Part shown: piece after piece, positions 33,118 to 40,075 of the stretch
Numbering within the stretch: position 1 is the stretch's first letter
Layout: every line of letters starts with the position of its first letter
IMG/VR virus record: IMGVR_UViG_3300009408_000011
Span: 1 to 43,398 of that record
Length of the DNA: 43,398 nucleotides
Direction: 5' to 3' (one strand)
Origin: a virus
Translations under genes and position numbers: made by a program
The notes under the pieces: generated by a model
Database searches by the model: none
The model's input: the letters and a program-made list of their open reading frames with translations, nothing else
What the model was told of the DNA's origin: nothing

Positions 33118-35763
33118 ATGGCAGGTGAGATAAAGAAACTACAGTTTAGTGATGGAGTGGTGGTTGTTGCACCTACAGGTCTGACTATCGACTTCGCTTC
33201 GATCACATCGTATATAGACGACGCTACTTTCGTATCAGCAAATGGTGCGGCCGTTAAGGGTAGTATATACTTCAATACTACTTCCAATGTTTTACGATAT
33301 TATACAGGAACTTCTTGGTTGTCTCAAGTTGATGAGTCCTCCTCTCAAGTACTTACTAATAAAACTATTGATGCTGACCTTAATGCTGTCTCTAATATTG
33401 ATGATAATGATATCAAAGCAGCTGCTGGTATTGATGCCACTAAGATCGGTGGAGGAGGTGTAACCTCTTCTGAGTTTGACTTCTTATCTGGTGTTACCTC
33501 TGATGTGCAGACTCAGGTAGATGCTAAGATCCCTCTGACTCAGAAGTCTGCTGCCAACGGTGTAGCTAGTCTAGATGCATCAGGTAAAGTACCTACTGCG
33601 GAACTACCTGACTCAGTTCTAGGCGCCCTTCAGTTCCAAGGTACGTGGGATGCTACGACTAACACCCCTACATTATCCAGTGGATCAGGTACAGAAGGAT
33701 ATTACTATATTGTATCGGTAGCGGGAACTGTTCTTCTTAATGGTATATCAGACTGGGAGATTGGTGACTGGGTAGTAGCCGCAGATCTTGGTGTATGGAA
33801 TAAGATTGATAACTCAGATAAAGTAAGCTCTGTTGCAGGAAAGACTGGACCCGTTACTCTGGACCTTACAGACGTTGATAATGGTGGTAGCCTAGTCTCC
33901 CCTAATATCTCTGAATCCGTGCTTCTCGATGAACAAGCATCTACTCCTGCTACTCCTGCTACGGGTAAGAAGAAAATCTACTCCAAGACAGACAACAAGC
34001 TCTATACTTTAGATGATGCTGGCTTAGAGCAAGAAGTAGGTACAGGAGCCGGTGGAGCAGGTACAGGGGAACCTAATTACATAACTAACCCTAGTGCTAC
34101 TGACGACACTACAGGATGGACAGAAGAGAATGCTTCTGCCATGACTATTGTGCGTACAGTTACAGCCGCAGAACTTCCTAGAGAGAACCTAACAGGTACA
34201 GGCTTTAAGATCGTTACATCTAGCTCTGGAGCTGGGATCAGTGTTGATACACCTATCACTCTAGATGATGTAGATCTAAACAAGAAGCTTAAAGTAAAGT
34301 TCGCTCTTAAACCTATAGCTGGATATGTTGCAGGAGACTACCAAGTAGTTATCTTAGCAGGAGCCACTGAATTACTTAGAGAAGATATTCCTAATGTAAC
34401 TGGAGAATTTCTTTCTTCGTTTGATAGTGACTCTACAGCTGGGATTACTTATAAGGTCGAAGGTAAAGTGGGTCTTACTTCTTCTGCTGGAGTCGTAATC
34501 TCTGACGTGATTATCGGACCTGGAAGCATTGTTACAGGTGCTAATATCAGCGACCTAAATATAGCGCTGTCTTTAACCAACTTTGCTTCCACAAACGACG
34601 AAGTATTAGCAACCAGAGTGGGAAAATATCTCGAACTAGTTTGGTACGGAACAACAACAACTTCCCCAACGTCAACCATGGGATGGACTTTACCTGCTGG
34701 TCTGACAGTAGACACATCGAAAGTGGCGCTTGGCGCTTCAGGAACGTATCTTGGCCTAGCATCTGCTAGGGTTAGCGGACTTTACTACCAGGGTTCGGTT
34801 ATAGCGAATACATCAACCAGGCTACAAGTTCTACCAGAAAACGGAGCCGGAAATTGGTGGGGCAATGCAGGGTTTCCTGGGACTTGGACTACCAGCGACA
34901 CCGTGACGATTCAAGCAAGAATTCCTATAGCAGAATGGGCAGGCTCCGGCACAGTAAATCTCGGCGCTAACGATGTTGAGTATGCTTTTAATACTTCAAC
35001 AAGTACAACATCTGACACTACTAGTTTTGGTTCTGGAACATCTGGAGCGAACATAGCCGCATTTGCTCCATCTGGAAACGCTTCGATTGTGAAAAGAGTA
35101 CAGTTCCCTAGCGCACAAGCCACAGACACATTTGAGCTTCAAATTAATACCGGAGGGAATACTTGGTTAGACTTTAAAGATAGGCTGAACAGTTATTTTC
35201 AAAATGATGCAGGATCGATATCCTATGGGGCTAAACTAATAAGGGTTTCAGATACACAGCTTGATGTTGGGTTTTATTCAAAGCCGGACGTATCTAACGC
35301 ATGGTCGGCAGTGACAGCTTGGAAATGGAGAGTAGTAAAACACCGCTCCGGTATACCGGTAGGTTTTGGACTTGCGACGGCGACTGCGAGTGGGCTTATA
35401 CCTAATTATGAATCAACCACTATTAGCCTTAATGGTAATTTCACACTTGGGACACTAAAAATAACAAAAATAGGCAATGTAGTAACAGCTAGTGTTTATG
35501 GGATAGCTTGGTCAAGCACTTTGGCTGATGTCGCTAGTTTAACTGGATTAATCCCATCCAATATGGTTCCGAATACGGATATTCACTACTTTACTGTGTT
35601 TGATGGGGCAGGCCCAGGTGGGTATATGGCTAAGGTGCGATTTAAAGCAGACGGGCAATTTAGGTTAACCCTCTTCAAGGCAACGGATTTGTCTGATCCA
35701 GCTCCAGCCAGAGCGTCGACTGAGTTTGATGGAACGCAATACGTAAGCAGTTGGGTAATTTAA
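33118..35763 (+). CDS. Tail fibre / receptor-binding protein, mosaic C-terminus
   Basis: It is 881 aa. The N-terminal 140 residues contain the SIYFNTTSNVLRYYTGTSW motif of phage fibres and a trimeric-fibre-like repeat (SSQVLTNKTIDADLN, DDNDIKAAAGIDATKIGGG). A shaft-like segment follows (ASLDASGKVPTAELPDSVLG, AGKTGPVTLDLTDVDN). From about position 34530 the base and codon use changes (more CG-containing codons), and two similar C-terminal modules follow. This fits an exchanged receptor-binding tip. It starts at ATG 33118. Confidence 0.85.
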   Translation: MAGEIKKLQFSDGVVVVAPTGLTIDFASITSYIDDATFVSANGAAVKGSIYFNTTSNVLRYYTGTSWLSQVDESSSQVLTNKTIDADLNAVSNIDDNDIKAAAGIDATKIGGGGVTSSEFDFLSGVTSDVQTQVDAKIPLTQKSAANGVASLDASGKVPTAELPDSVLGALQFQGTWDATTNTPTLSSGSGTEGYYYIVSVAGTVLLNGISDWEIGDWVVAADLGVWNKIDNSDKVSSVAGKTGPVTLDLTDVDNGGSLVSPNISESVLLDEQASTPATPATGKKKIYSKTDNKLYTLDDAGLEQEVGTGAGGAGTGEPNYITNPSATDDTTGWTEENASAMTIVRTVTAAELPRENLTGTGFKIVTSSSGAGISVDTPITLDDVDLNKKLKVKFALKPIAGYVAGDYQVVILAGATELLREDIPNVTGEFLSSFDSDSTAGITYKVEGKVGLTSSAGVVISDVIIGPGSIVTGANISDLNIALSLTNFASTNDEVLATRVGKYLELVWYGTTTTSPTSTMGWTLPAGLTVDTSKVALGASGTYLGLASARVSGLYYQGSVIANTSTRLQVLPENGAGNWWGNAGFPGTWTTSDTVTIQARIPIAEWAGSGTVNLGANDVEYAFNTSTSTTSDTTSFGSGTSGANIAAFAPSGNASIVKRVQFPSAQATDTFELQINTGGNTWLDFKDRLNSYFQNDAGSISYGAKLIRVSDTQLDVGFYSKPDVSNAWSAVTAWKWRVVKHRSGIPVGFGLATATASGLIPNYESTTISLNGNFTLGTLKITKIGNVVTASVYGIAWSSTLADVASLTGLIPSNMVPNTDIHYFTVFDGAGPGGYMAKVRFKADGQFRLTLFKATDLSDPAPARASTEFDGTQYVSSWVI

Positions 35764-35915
35764 TCTGTGAAGACCGGGAACTAGACTCTAAACCAACTTG
35801 GTCATAAAGGACTAGCCTCACCTTGACGAGTCGAGGAGCCTCCATCCTGCTCTAAGTCCGATGGAGAGGATTGGCCCACCTAAACGGGCTACTTAACTTA
35901 ATTACAGGACGTATC
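35764..35915 (+). other. Short intergenic region with stem-loop after the fibre gene
   Basis: No gene. CTCCATC (35840-35846) pairs with GATGGAG (35860-35866) around a 13-base loop. It has no T run, so it is not a clear intrinsic terminator. It could be a processing site or leader element for the holin-like gene. Confidence 0.4.
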
Positions 35916-36188
35916 ATGGACGATATCAAAGAAAAGTTAGAGACATTACAAGACAGCATAGACGAGATCTCATCAGTTCAGGTGGATCAGAAATACATTC
36001 TAGCAGACCATATGCGTAGGAGTGCTGCTAATGAGGCTAGGCTCGACGTAATGGAAGATATAAGGGCAGACTTCATTAAACATATGAATCAGCTCAGAGG
36101 GGCTATTATGGCCTTCAAATGGGTAGGTGGTGCTTTGACCCTATCCGTAGTAGTGATCCAACTAATCGTATACATGAAAGGTATGTAA
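35916..36188 (+). CDS. Holin-like protein: coiled coil plus C-terminal TM segment
   Basis: The ATG at 35916 (AGGA six bases upstream) is preferred over TTG 35871. The 90-aa product has an amphipathic N-terminal region (IKEKLETLQDSIDEISSVQ) and a charged middle. A single C-terminal membrane helix (FKWVGGALTLSVVVIQLIVY) is followed by Lys. This is the layout of XhlA-like phage proteins and of some holins. It follows the fibre gene, where lysis genes often begin, but no endolysin is next to it. Confidence 0.65.
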   Translation: MDDIKEKLETLQDSIDEISSVQVDQKYILADHMRRSAANEARLDVMEDIRADFIKHMNQLRGAIMAFKWVGGALTLSVVVIQLIVYMKGM

Positions 36189-36189
36189 T

Positions 36190-36342
36190 ATGCAAGCAAT
36201 GATAATCGCATTCTTAACAAGCGCGGCTATGAAGGAATTTGGTAAGAGACTATTCTTACTTCTGGCTTCTGAGTATGTGAAAGATACTAAGACTAAGCTA
36301 GACGATAAGGGACTTAAGATCCTGGAAGAGTCTATCAAATAA
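36190..36342 (+). CDS. Small hypothetical protein, 50 aa
   Basis: The ATG is one base after the previous stop. Hydrophobic stretches near residues 4-12 (MIIAFLTSA) and 21-28 (LFLLLASEY) are followed by a charged helix (DTKTKLDDKGLKILEESIK). It could be a small membrane-associated partner of the holin-like protein. It is followed by an untranslated stretch leading to a sigma-28-type promoter. No family is known. Confidence 0.55.
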   Translation: MQAMIIAFLTSAAMKEFGKRLFLLLASEYVKDTKTKLDDKGLKILEESIK

Positions 36343-36383
36343 ACCCCCGACCCTCCTGGATATGAGGTTATAAACTATCCACC

Positions 36384-36410
36384 TAAAGTTTATACGAATA
36401 CAGCCGATAA
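36384..36410 (+). promoter_or_regulatory. Perfect sigma-28 (FliA) promoter
   Basis: TAAAGTTT (36384-36391), exactly 11 bases, GCCGATAA (36403-36410): 16 of 16 consensus positions. It lies 33 bases upstream of the metallopeptidase start. No good overlapping sigma-70 pair is present, so sigma-28 use is the cleanest explanation here. Confidence 0.85.
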
Positions 36411-36442
36411 GACAATATCAATAACAGATCTTGGGGGAGATT

Positions 36443-36757
36443 ATGATTAAACGAATTACAGCAGTTAAGGGGTTCGACAACCTCACAATAAGTTACAAAT
36501 CCAAGTTACCTAATGATGTGTATGGCTTATGTCATGCAGACAAGGGACTTATAGAAATATCATTAAAGCAGAACAGTACTCAAGAGATGTTAGAAGCATC
36601 CTTGTGGCATGAACTTCTCCACTTAGCATTTTATAGAAGTGGTTGGGGTGAGGTGTTGAGTGATGCTAACCTATCTGAGGAAGGTGTGGTAATCATGTTA
36701 GAAAATGCGTTTAGACAGATTATTTCATTTGAGTACGAAGAAAAAGCTAAAGTTTAA
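36443..36757 (+). CDS. Small metallopeptidase-like protein (HELLH)
   Basis: The start is ATG 36443 after GGGGGAG; a TTG 12 bases earlier is less likely. The 104-aa product has LWHELLHLAFYRSG at about residues 56-69, a zinc-binding HExxH helix as in SprT-like and related small phage peptidases. The third ligand is not obvious (E or D in LSEEG). Substrates are unknown. It is the second HExxH protein in the window, after the lipoprotein at 1322, and the only gene under the perfect promoter at 36384. Confidence 0.75.
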   Translation: MIKRITAVKGFDNLTISYKSKLPNDVYGLCHADKGLIEISLKQNSTQEMLEASLWHELLHLAFYRSGWGEVLSDANLSEEGVVIMLENAFRQIISFEYEEKAKV

Positions 36758-36774
36758 TTGACAGGTGCCGATAA
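36748..36774 (+). promoter_or_regulatory. Perfect sigma-28 (FliA) promoter overlapping the peptidase stop
   Basis: TAAAGTTT (36748-36755), 11 bases, GCCGATAA (36767-36774): 16 of 16 positions. The -35 element overlaps the stop codon of the peptidase gene. It shares its sequence with a sigma-70 promoter and with the left arm of a terminator-like hairpin. Confidence 0.88.
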
Positions 36775-36786
36775 GTGGTTTATGCT
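36758..36786 (+). promoter_or_regulatory. Sigma-70 promoter overlapping the sigma-28 promoter
   Basis: TTGACA (36758-36763), 17 bases, TATGCT (36781-36786): a near-consensus pair nested with the sigma-28 elements. The same dual layout recurs at 40565-40603. Confidence 0.75.
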
Positions 36787-36822
36787 TCGAGAGAGGTATA
36801 AGCCACTGTCGGCACCATTTTT
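36764..36822 (+). terminator. Terminator-like hairpin overlapping the promoter
   Basis: The arms 36764-36783 and 36798-36816 pair over about 17-18 positions with one bulge and one G-U, around a 14-base loop, and are followed by ATTTTT. Transcripts from upstream contain the whole hairpin. Those starting at the overlapping promoter (around 36790) lack the left arm, so only readthrough would be stopped. Confidence 0.7.
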
Positions 36823-36841
36823 GCGTTTAAAAGGGATTAAG

Positions 36842-37015
36842 ATGAAGTATATTTTAGTAACAGCAACCAGCCCAAAGGGATTGTCAGAAGCCGTACAAAA
36901 CGGATTGGATAAAGGGTGGGAGTTATATAAAGCACCTGGAGTGGGTATGAGCGGTAATAGGTTTGGTGATCGAACTAGGTACATTCAAGCCATGATCAAA
37001 AAGGAGACAAAATGA
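36842..37015 (+). CDS. DUF1737-like small protein, 57 aa
   Basis: The sequence begins KYILVTATSPKGLSEAVQ, then NGLDKGWELYKAPGVGMS, and ends YIQAMIKK. This is the DUF1737 pattern (a strand, a helix, GWELxGxP, then YxQAMxK). The function of the family is unknown. It is the first gene after the dual promoter at 36748-36786, with the ATG at 36842 after AAGGGATTAAG. Its stop overlaps the next start. Confidence 0.75.
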   Translation: MKYILVTATSPKGLSEAVQNGLDKGWELYKAPGVGMSGNRFGDRTRYIQAMIKKETK

Positions 37016-37170
37016 AGTACTTACTATTACTATTACTACTGACATCCTGTGATGTATCTAAATTCCATCGCGTCGTTGATCCGATTGAGGCGCTGAGGAT
37101 CTGTGGTAATACAGGAGTTAAACAGTATTCAGCAATATCAGGTAATGTAACTTGTAACGGGAGTAAGTGA
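37012..37170 (+). CDS. Small lipoprotein, 52 aa
   Basis: The ATG overlaps the previous stop (ATGA). The first 13 residues, MKYLLLLLLLTSC, form a type II signal peptide with the lipobox LTSC, so the mature 40-residue protein should be lipid-anchored. It contains two more cysteines (ICGNTG, VTCNG) that could form a disulphide. Size and type fit an outer-membrane spanin subunit or a superinfection-exclusion lipoprotein. Neither is proved; no inner-membrane spanin partner is recognised. Confidence 0.7.
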   Translation: MKYLLLLLLLTSCDVSKFHRVVDPIEALRICGNTGVKQYSAISGNVTCNGSK

Positions 37171-37472
37171 TGAAAGCGAGTGAATTGATGAAGCACCTTG
37201 AAGAGGGTGGACTAATTAAGAGAGAGTCTACCGTACTAAGGCTGATAGATTTACCTGGATGGGACTATAACCCTATCAGTAACCCCAATGACTGGGAGAT
37301 AGTAGTACCTAAAGTTAAGTATAGTGTAGATATTTGGTTAAGTGATAGACCCTATAAAGGGGGGAAGGGTCTTGAAGTAATGCAGCACCTATTTGGCTCA
37401 GACTTTATTCACTGGAACCCTACGAAAATGGTACACCTTAAACAATACAAAATCACAGTGGAGGAGTTATAA
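37170..37472 (+). CDS. Hypothetical protein with SELxKHLEEGG motif, 100 aa
   Basis: The ATG overlaps the previous stop (TGATG). The N-terminus KASELMKHLEEGGLI matches the start of the leftward gene at 1086 (RFSELVKHLEEGGHI). This is a shared N-terminal module in two different operons. The rest (VPKVKYSVDIWLSDRPYKG to QYKITVEEL) is beta-rich. No enzymatic residues stand out. Confidence 0.7.
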   Translation: MKASELMKHLEEGGLIKRESTVLRLIDLPGWDYNPISNPNDWEIVVPKVKYSVDIWLSDRPYKGGKGLEVMQHLFGSDFIHWNPTKMVHLKQYKITVEEL

Positions 37473-37705
37473 TGAGATTCGATTTTCAATACATGAACCT
37501 AGACATCAAGGCAACCTGCGAGTATGACGTACGTGAAGATGGTAAGTACGTAGGAGAGATTGAGTTCGAGGTCTATAATGAGTTAGGTGAGGACATTACT
37601 TGCGAGGTAACCAACAAAACATCTCTAGATATCCATCAGAGGGTGGTTGAGTTAGCTCATGAAGAGAGAGACTTGCATCTAGCTTTGGGAGGAAGTAATG
37701 ACTGA
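37472..37705 (+). CDS. Hypothetical protein, 77 aa
   Basis: It starts at ATG 37472 with GGAG upstream, overlapping the previous stop. The sequence has four predicted strands (FDFQYMNLDIKATCEYDV, YVGEIEFEVYNELG) and a final helix (IHQRVVELAHEERDLHLALG). Acidic overall. No family recognised. It is coupled to its neighbours by overlaps, as throughout this region. Confidence 0.65.
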   Translation: MRFDFQYMNLDIKATCEYDVREDGKYVGEIEFEVYNELGEDITCEVTNKTSLDIHQRVVELAHEERDLHLALGGSND

Positions 37706-37928
37706 CACAGACGGACTAGGGTTAGAAAACCTATGCCAGTACTCTATTACTATAGGAGTGGGGTTTGCTATCCTCACTTCTCCCTCGGGACACACTACGC
37801 ACATTACGGACCCTGAACTACTTGAGACATTAATAGAGTTAGGTGTTAAGTATGCTTACTGTAGTAAAGAGGCTGGATTGTTTAAGACGAACATTGGGCA
37901 TAAGGAGGTAGGGGATGACAGTGATTAA
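37698..37928 (+). CDS. Hypothetical protein, 76 aa
   Basis: It starts at ATG 37698 inside the end of the previous gene, with GGAGG upstream. There is a glycine-rich strand pair (YSITIGVGFAILTSPSGHTT) and a helix (PELLETLIELGVKYAYC). Two cysteines are present (LCQY, YCSK). No known family. It is probably a soluble accessory protein. Confidence 0.65.
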   Translation: MTDTDGLGLENLCQYSITIGVGFAILTSPSGHTTHITDPELLETLIELGVKYAYCSKEAGLFKTNIGHKEVGDDSD

Positions 37929-38067
37929 AATTACAGGTAAGGGGTTATTTACTCTAGACTCCTGTGGTAAAGGTAAGAAGGTACTTAAGCCTGAAGTGCG
38001 TAAGGCTTTAGATAAACTAAAGGAGGTATTGAATATACCTAAGGAGATTGTAGATGAGCAAGACTAA
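37915..38067 (+). CDS. Small basic hypothetical protein, 50 aa
   Basis: It starts at ATG 37915 behind GGAGGTAGGGG, overlapping the previous gene by 14 bases and the next by 14. The sequence is Lys-rich (SCGKGKKVLKPEVRKALDKL) with a C-terminal amphipathic helix, which could bind nucleic acid. No family is recognised. It is one of several overlapping micro-genes here. Confidence 0.6.
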   Translation: MTVIKITGKGLFTLDSCGKGKKVLKPEVRKALDKLKEVLNIPKEIVDEQD

Positions 38068-38236
38068 CCAACGACTAGGCAAACATCTGGTAGAGCGCAT
38101 CAACCAACTGTGTGAACTACCTCACGCTAGGGTGTATGTAAAGAGGAAGCTAATCACATTACCAGCAGAGAAGAGAGATGAGTACTTGGGATACTTGGAA
38201 GATCAGAAGGCTAACTTAGATAAGGAGGGGTCATGA
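38054..38236 (+). CDS. Hypothetical protein, 60 aa
   Basis: It starts at ATG 38054 after AAGGAG and overlaps both neighbours. It is entirely helical in prediction, with many Lys, Arg and Glu residues (RLGKHLVERINQLCELPHAR, EKRDEYLGYLEDQKANL). No membrane segment. The function is unknown. Confidence 0.6.
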   Translation: MSKTNQRLGKHLVERINQLCELPHARVYVKRKLITLPAEKRDEYLGYLEDQKANLDKEGS

Positions 38237-38400
38237 CAGTCTACCTAGTATTCGGATACCAGAACGATGGTACGGGAGACGTACTACTACAAGGGTATAA
38301 TACCGAGAGGGCAGCATCTAACTACCTTAAGGATGCTGTCGTGGTAGGTCTATACGATGGGTACTTTGTTCAAGAGGTTGTTATTAGGGGGGTGCAATGA
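38233..38400 (+). CDS. Hypothetical protein, 55 aa; its 3' end is duplicated
   Basis: It starts at ATG 38233 after AAGGAGGGG. The sequence TVYLVFGYQNDGTGDVLLQG then TERAASNYLKDA recalls small alpha/beta phage proteins. From 38355 the DNA is identical for 68 bases to 39735-39802, so its C-terminus (YDGYFVQEVVIRGVQ) is shared with the chimeric ORF at 39664. This marks a recombination junction. Confidence 0.6.
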   Translation: MTVYLVFGYQNDGTGDVLLQGYNTERAASNYLKDAVVVGLYDGYFVQEVVIRGVQ

Positions 38401-38422
38401 GTAAGTCAGATAAAGCTAAGAC
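38355..38422. repeat. 68-bp perfect direct repeat, copy 1
   Basis: Identical to 39735-39802, 1380 bases apart. It spans the end of the 38233 gene and the first nine codons of the next gene (MSKSDKAKT). Confidence 0.95.
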
Positions 38423-38459
38423 TAATTCCAGACTTAAACAACAAACAAAGGGGAAATAA
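38397..38459 (+). pseudogene. 20-aa truncated copy of the 39777 gene
   Basis: It starts MSKSDKAKT exactly like the 74-aa gene at 39777, then changes to NSRLKQQTKGK and stops. The 3' end (AACAAACAAAGGGGAAATAA) is the same junction sequence found before three other ATGs (39034, 39551, 41158). It is best explained as a recombination remnant; any peptide made would mainly pass ribosomes on to 38461. Confidence 0.6.
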
Positions 38460-38460
38460 T

Positions 38461-39009
38461 ATGAATAAACTAATAACAAAACAAGATATTCTAGACCTAA
38501 ATCCTTGTCATTCTATTGAGAAATACAATATCACGAAACCTATTTCTCTAATCTCTATTTTGGAGAGGGATGACGTAGAAAGCTCTGACAAGCTATGGTT
38601 AGTGACTCACTTCCTTACAGACAAAACTAATAGGTTGTTTGCTGTATGGTGTGCTAGGCAAGTACTAACAAAGGATAGTGATTATAAGGTTATTGAGGCT
38701 TGTAACGTAGCTGAGAGATACGCTAATGGGGAAGCTACCGATGCAGAGTTGGACGTAGCAAGGGCAACATCCAGGTCAGCATCAAGGTCAGCAGCCTGGG
38801 CAGCAGAGTCAGCCTCCTGGTCAGCAGCCTGGGCAGCAGCAGAGGTAGCAGCAAAGTCAGTCTGGGCAGCAGCAGAGTCAGCAGAGTCAGCAGAGTCAGC
38901 AGCAGAGGCAACAGTCTGGGCAGCATCAGAGTCAGCAGCAGAGTCAGCAGAGTCAGCATCAAAGGCAGCACAGACCAAACAACTAATCAAAATGTTAAAT
39001 GTTAAGTAA
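38461..39009 (+). CDS. Ala/Ser/Trp-repeat family protein, copy 1 (Imm-5-like)
   Basis: It is 182 aa. Residues 1-100 are a conserved domain (ITKQDILDLNPCHSIEKYN, RLFAVWCARQVLTKD, CNVAERYANGEATDAEL). This matches the N-terminus of Ala-rich proteins I recall as annotated 'putative immunity protein' (Imm-5). Residues 100-172 are built of 3- or 4-residue units of Ala/Ser closed by Trp, Glu, Lys or Arg, predicting a long amphipathic helix. Codons are restricted: NCA for Ala/Ser, and a C-ending codon just before TGG. It ends with a TKQLIKM tail shared by all copies. The function is unknown; it may be a binding scaffold with an evolvable surface. Confidence 0.8.
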   Translation: MNKLITKQDILDLNPCHSIEKYNITKPISLISILERDDVESSDKLWLVTHFLTDKTNRLFAVWCARQVLTKDSDYKVIEACNVAERYANGEATDAELDVARATSRSASRSAAWAAESASWSAAWAAAEVAAKSVWAAAESAESAESAAEATVWAASESAAESAESASKAAQTKQLIKMLNVK

Positions 39010-39033
39010 TATAACAAACAAAGGGGAAATAAC

Positions 39034-39549
39034 ATGGATAAACTAATAACTAAACAAGATATACTGAACCTAGATCCTTGTCATTCTATTGAGAAATACA
39101 ATATCACGAAACCAATTTCTCTAATCTCTATTTTGGAGAGGGATGATGTAGAAAGCTCTGATAAAGTATGGTTGGTAACTAAATTCTTAACAGACAAAAC
39201 TAACAGATTGTTTGCTGTATGGTGTGCTAGGCAAGTGTTGACAAAGGATAGTGATCCTAGGAGTATTGAGGCTTGTAACGTAGCTGAGAGATATGCTAAT
39301 GGGGAAGCTACAAATGAAGAGTTGGACGTAGCAAGGGCAGCAGCCTGGGCAGCAGCAAGGTCAGCAAAGTCAGTCTGGGCAGCAGCAACGGCAGCATCAA
39401 GGTCAGCAGCAAAGTCAGCATCCTGGGCAGCAGAGGCAGCAGCAGAGTCAGCCTCCTGGGCAGCAGCAAGGTCAGCAGCAGAGGCAGCATCAGAGCCAGC
39501 ACAGACCAAACAACTGACCAAAATGATACAACAAACAAAGGAGAAATAA
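39034..39549 (+). CDS. Ala/Ser/Trp-repeat family protein, copy 2
   Basis: It is 171 aa, with the same N-terminal domain as copy 1 (about 90% identical by eye) and a repeat region of different unit order (AAWAAARSAKSVWAAATAAS). The charged positions are more often Arg here and Glu in copy 1. It shares the AAAGGGGAAATAAC ribosome-binding junction 5' and the TKQLTKM tail 3'. Probably co-transcribed with copy 1 from 36748. The changing repeat between conserved flanks suggests recombination or slippage within the repeat. Confidence 0.8.
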   Translation: MDKLITKQDILNLDPCHSIEKYNITKPISLISILERDDVESSDKVWLVTKFLTDKTNRLFAVWCARQVLTKDSDPRSIEACNVAERYANGEATNEELDVARAAAWAAARSAKSVWAAATAASRSAAKSASWAAEAAAESASWAAARSAAEAASEPAQTKQLTKMIQQTKEK

Positions 39550-39550
39550 C

Positions 39551-39664
39551 ATGGAAAACCTAGACCTAATTACTAAGATCAGCTTATTTTTAACAATTGG
39601 ATTCTTAGCCGGCGGACTAGTAGCTGGGTTCGTTAACGTAGCATTGATGTTAGGAGGTAACTGA
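39551..39664 (+). CDS. Small one-TM membrane protein, 37 aa (copy 1)
   Basis: The sequence begins MENLDLITKI and continues into a hydrophobic stretch SLFLTIGFLAGGLVAGF, a single membrane helix with a small-residue (GxxxGGxxxG-like) face, typical of oligomerising peptides. It is nearly identical to the peptide at 41158 (two residue changes). In both places it directly follows an Ala/Ser/Trp-repeat gene, so the two may work together. ATG 39551 follows AAAGGAGAAATAAC. Confidence 0.7.
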   Translation: MENLDLITKISLFLTIGFLAGGLVAGFVNVALMLGGN

Positions 39665-39780
39665 TGGATATCACGACATTAGAGCCTATCGAAATTGAAT
39701 TGCGCAAGTCTCTTGATGACGTAGTAGTTTATGTCGATGGGTACTTTGTTCAAGAGGTTGTTATTAGGGGGGTGCAATGA
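39664..39780 (+). CDS. Chimeric 38-aa ORF: head of the 41603 gene, tail of the 38233 gene
   Basis: The first 25 residues (ITTLEPIEIELRKSLDDVVV) match the start of the gene at 41603. From 39735 the DNA switches to the 68-bp repeat copied from 38355, giving the ending YFVQEVVIRGVQ. It overlaps the previous stop (TGATG) and the next start. It was formed by recombination within short homologies (GATGG). The truncated product may be non-functional. Confidence 0.6.
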   Translation: MDITTLEPIEIELRKSLDDVVVYVDGYFVQEVVIRGVQ

Positions 39781-39802
39781 GTAAGTCAGATAAAGCTAAG
39801 AC
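39735..39802. repeat. 68-bp perfect direct repeat, copy 2
   Basis: Identical to 38355-38422. It links the chimeric 38-aa ORF to the 39777 gene start. Confidence 0.95.
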
Positions 39803-40001
39803 CATTTCTAGGTGGGTTAGTACAGAGAAGACTAGAAAGAATCATGATACTATATTTAATAAGGACAGAAAGGTTAGCGATAAGGAGCTATCAGATATGT
39901 ATTTAAGTATGGGTAACATAGACACCTTATTAAGAGAGTTAGCTAGGGAGTTTATTCTATACGGTTGTACTATACCTGAGGAAGAAAGTGAAGATCCCTA
40001 A
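39777..40001 (+). CDS. Hypothetical protein, 74 aa
   Basis: It starts at ATG 39777, overlapping the chimeric ORF's stop. The first nine residues (MSKSDKAKT) are shared with the remnant at 38397. The body is helical and charged (VSTEKTRKNHDTIFNKDRK, DKELSDMYLSMGNIDTLL). It ends near the 12-bp palindrome AAATACGTATTT (40000-40011). No recognised family. It is the last gene of the operon from 36748. Confidence 0.65.
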   Translation: MSKSDKAKTISRWVSTEKTRKNHDTIFNKDRKVSDKELSDMYLSMGNIDTLLRELAREFILYGCTIPEEESEDP

Positions 40002-40075
40002 ATACGTATTTCAGCACATTGATTTATACCGTTTTATATTTTAGGATATTATTCTGATTTATAGGACGGTAGAAA

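Noticed and set aside
35871-35915. TTG start giving a 105-aa holin-like protein
   Set aside because: The ATG at 35916 has a better ribosome-binding site and begins the conserved-looking amphipathic helix; the extra 15 residues are atypical.
38720-38980. CRISPR array or diversity-generating retroelement template at the repeat region
   Set aside because: Units are 9-12 bases and in frame with no spacers; no reverse transcriptase or cas genes are present.
38682-39035. Long antisense ORFs opposite the Ala/Ser/Trp repeats (also 39081-39538 and 40781-41128)
   Set aside because: They are open only because the repeat lacks stop codons in those frames; products are low-complexity Ala/Asp or Leu strings.
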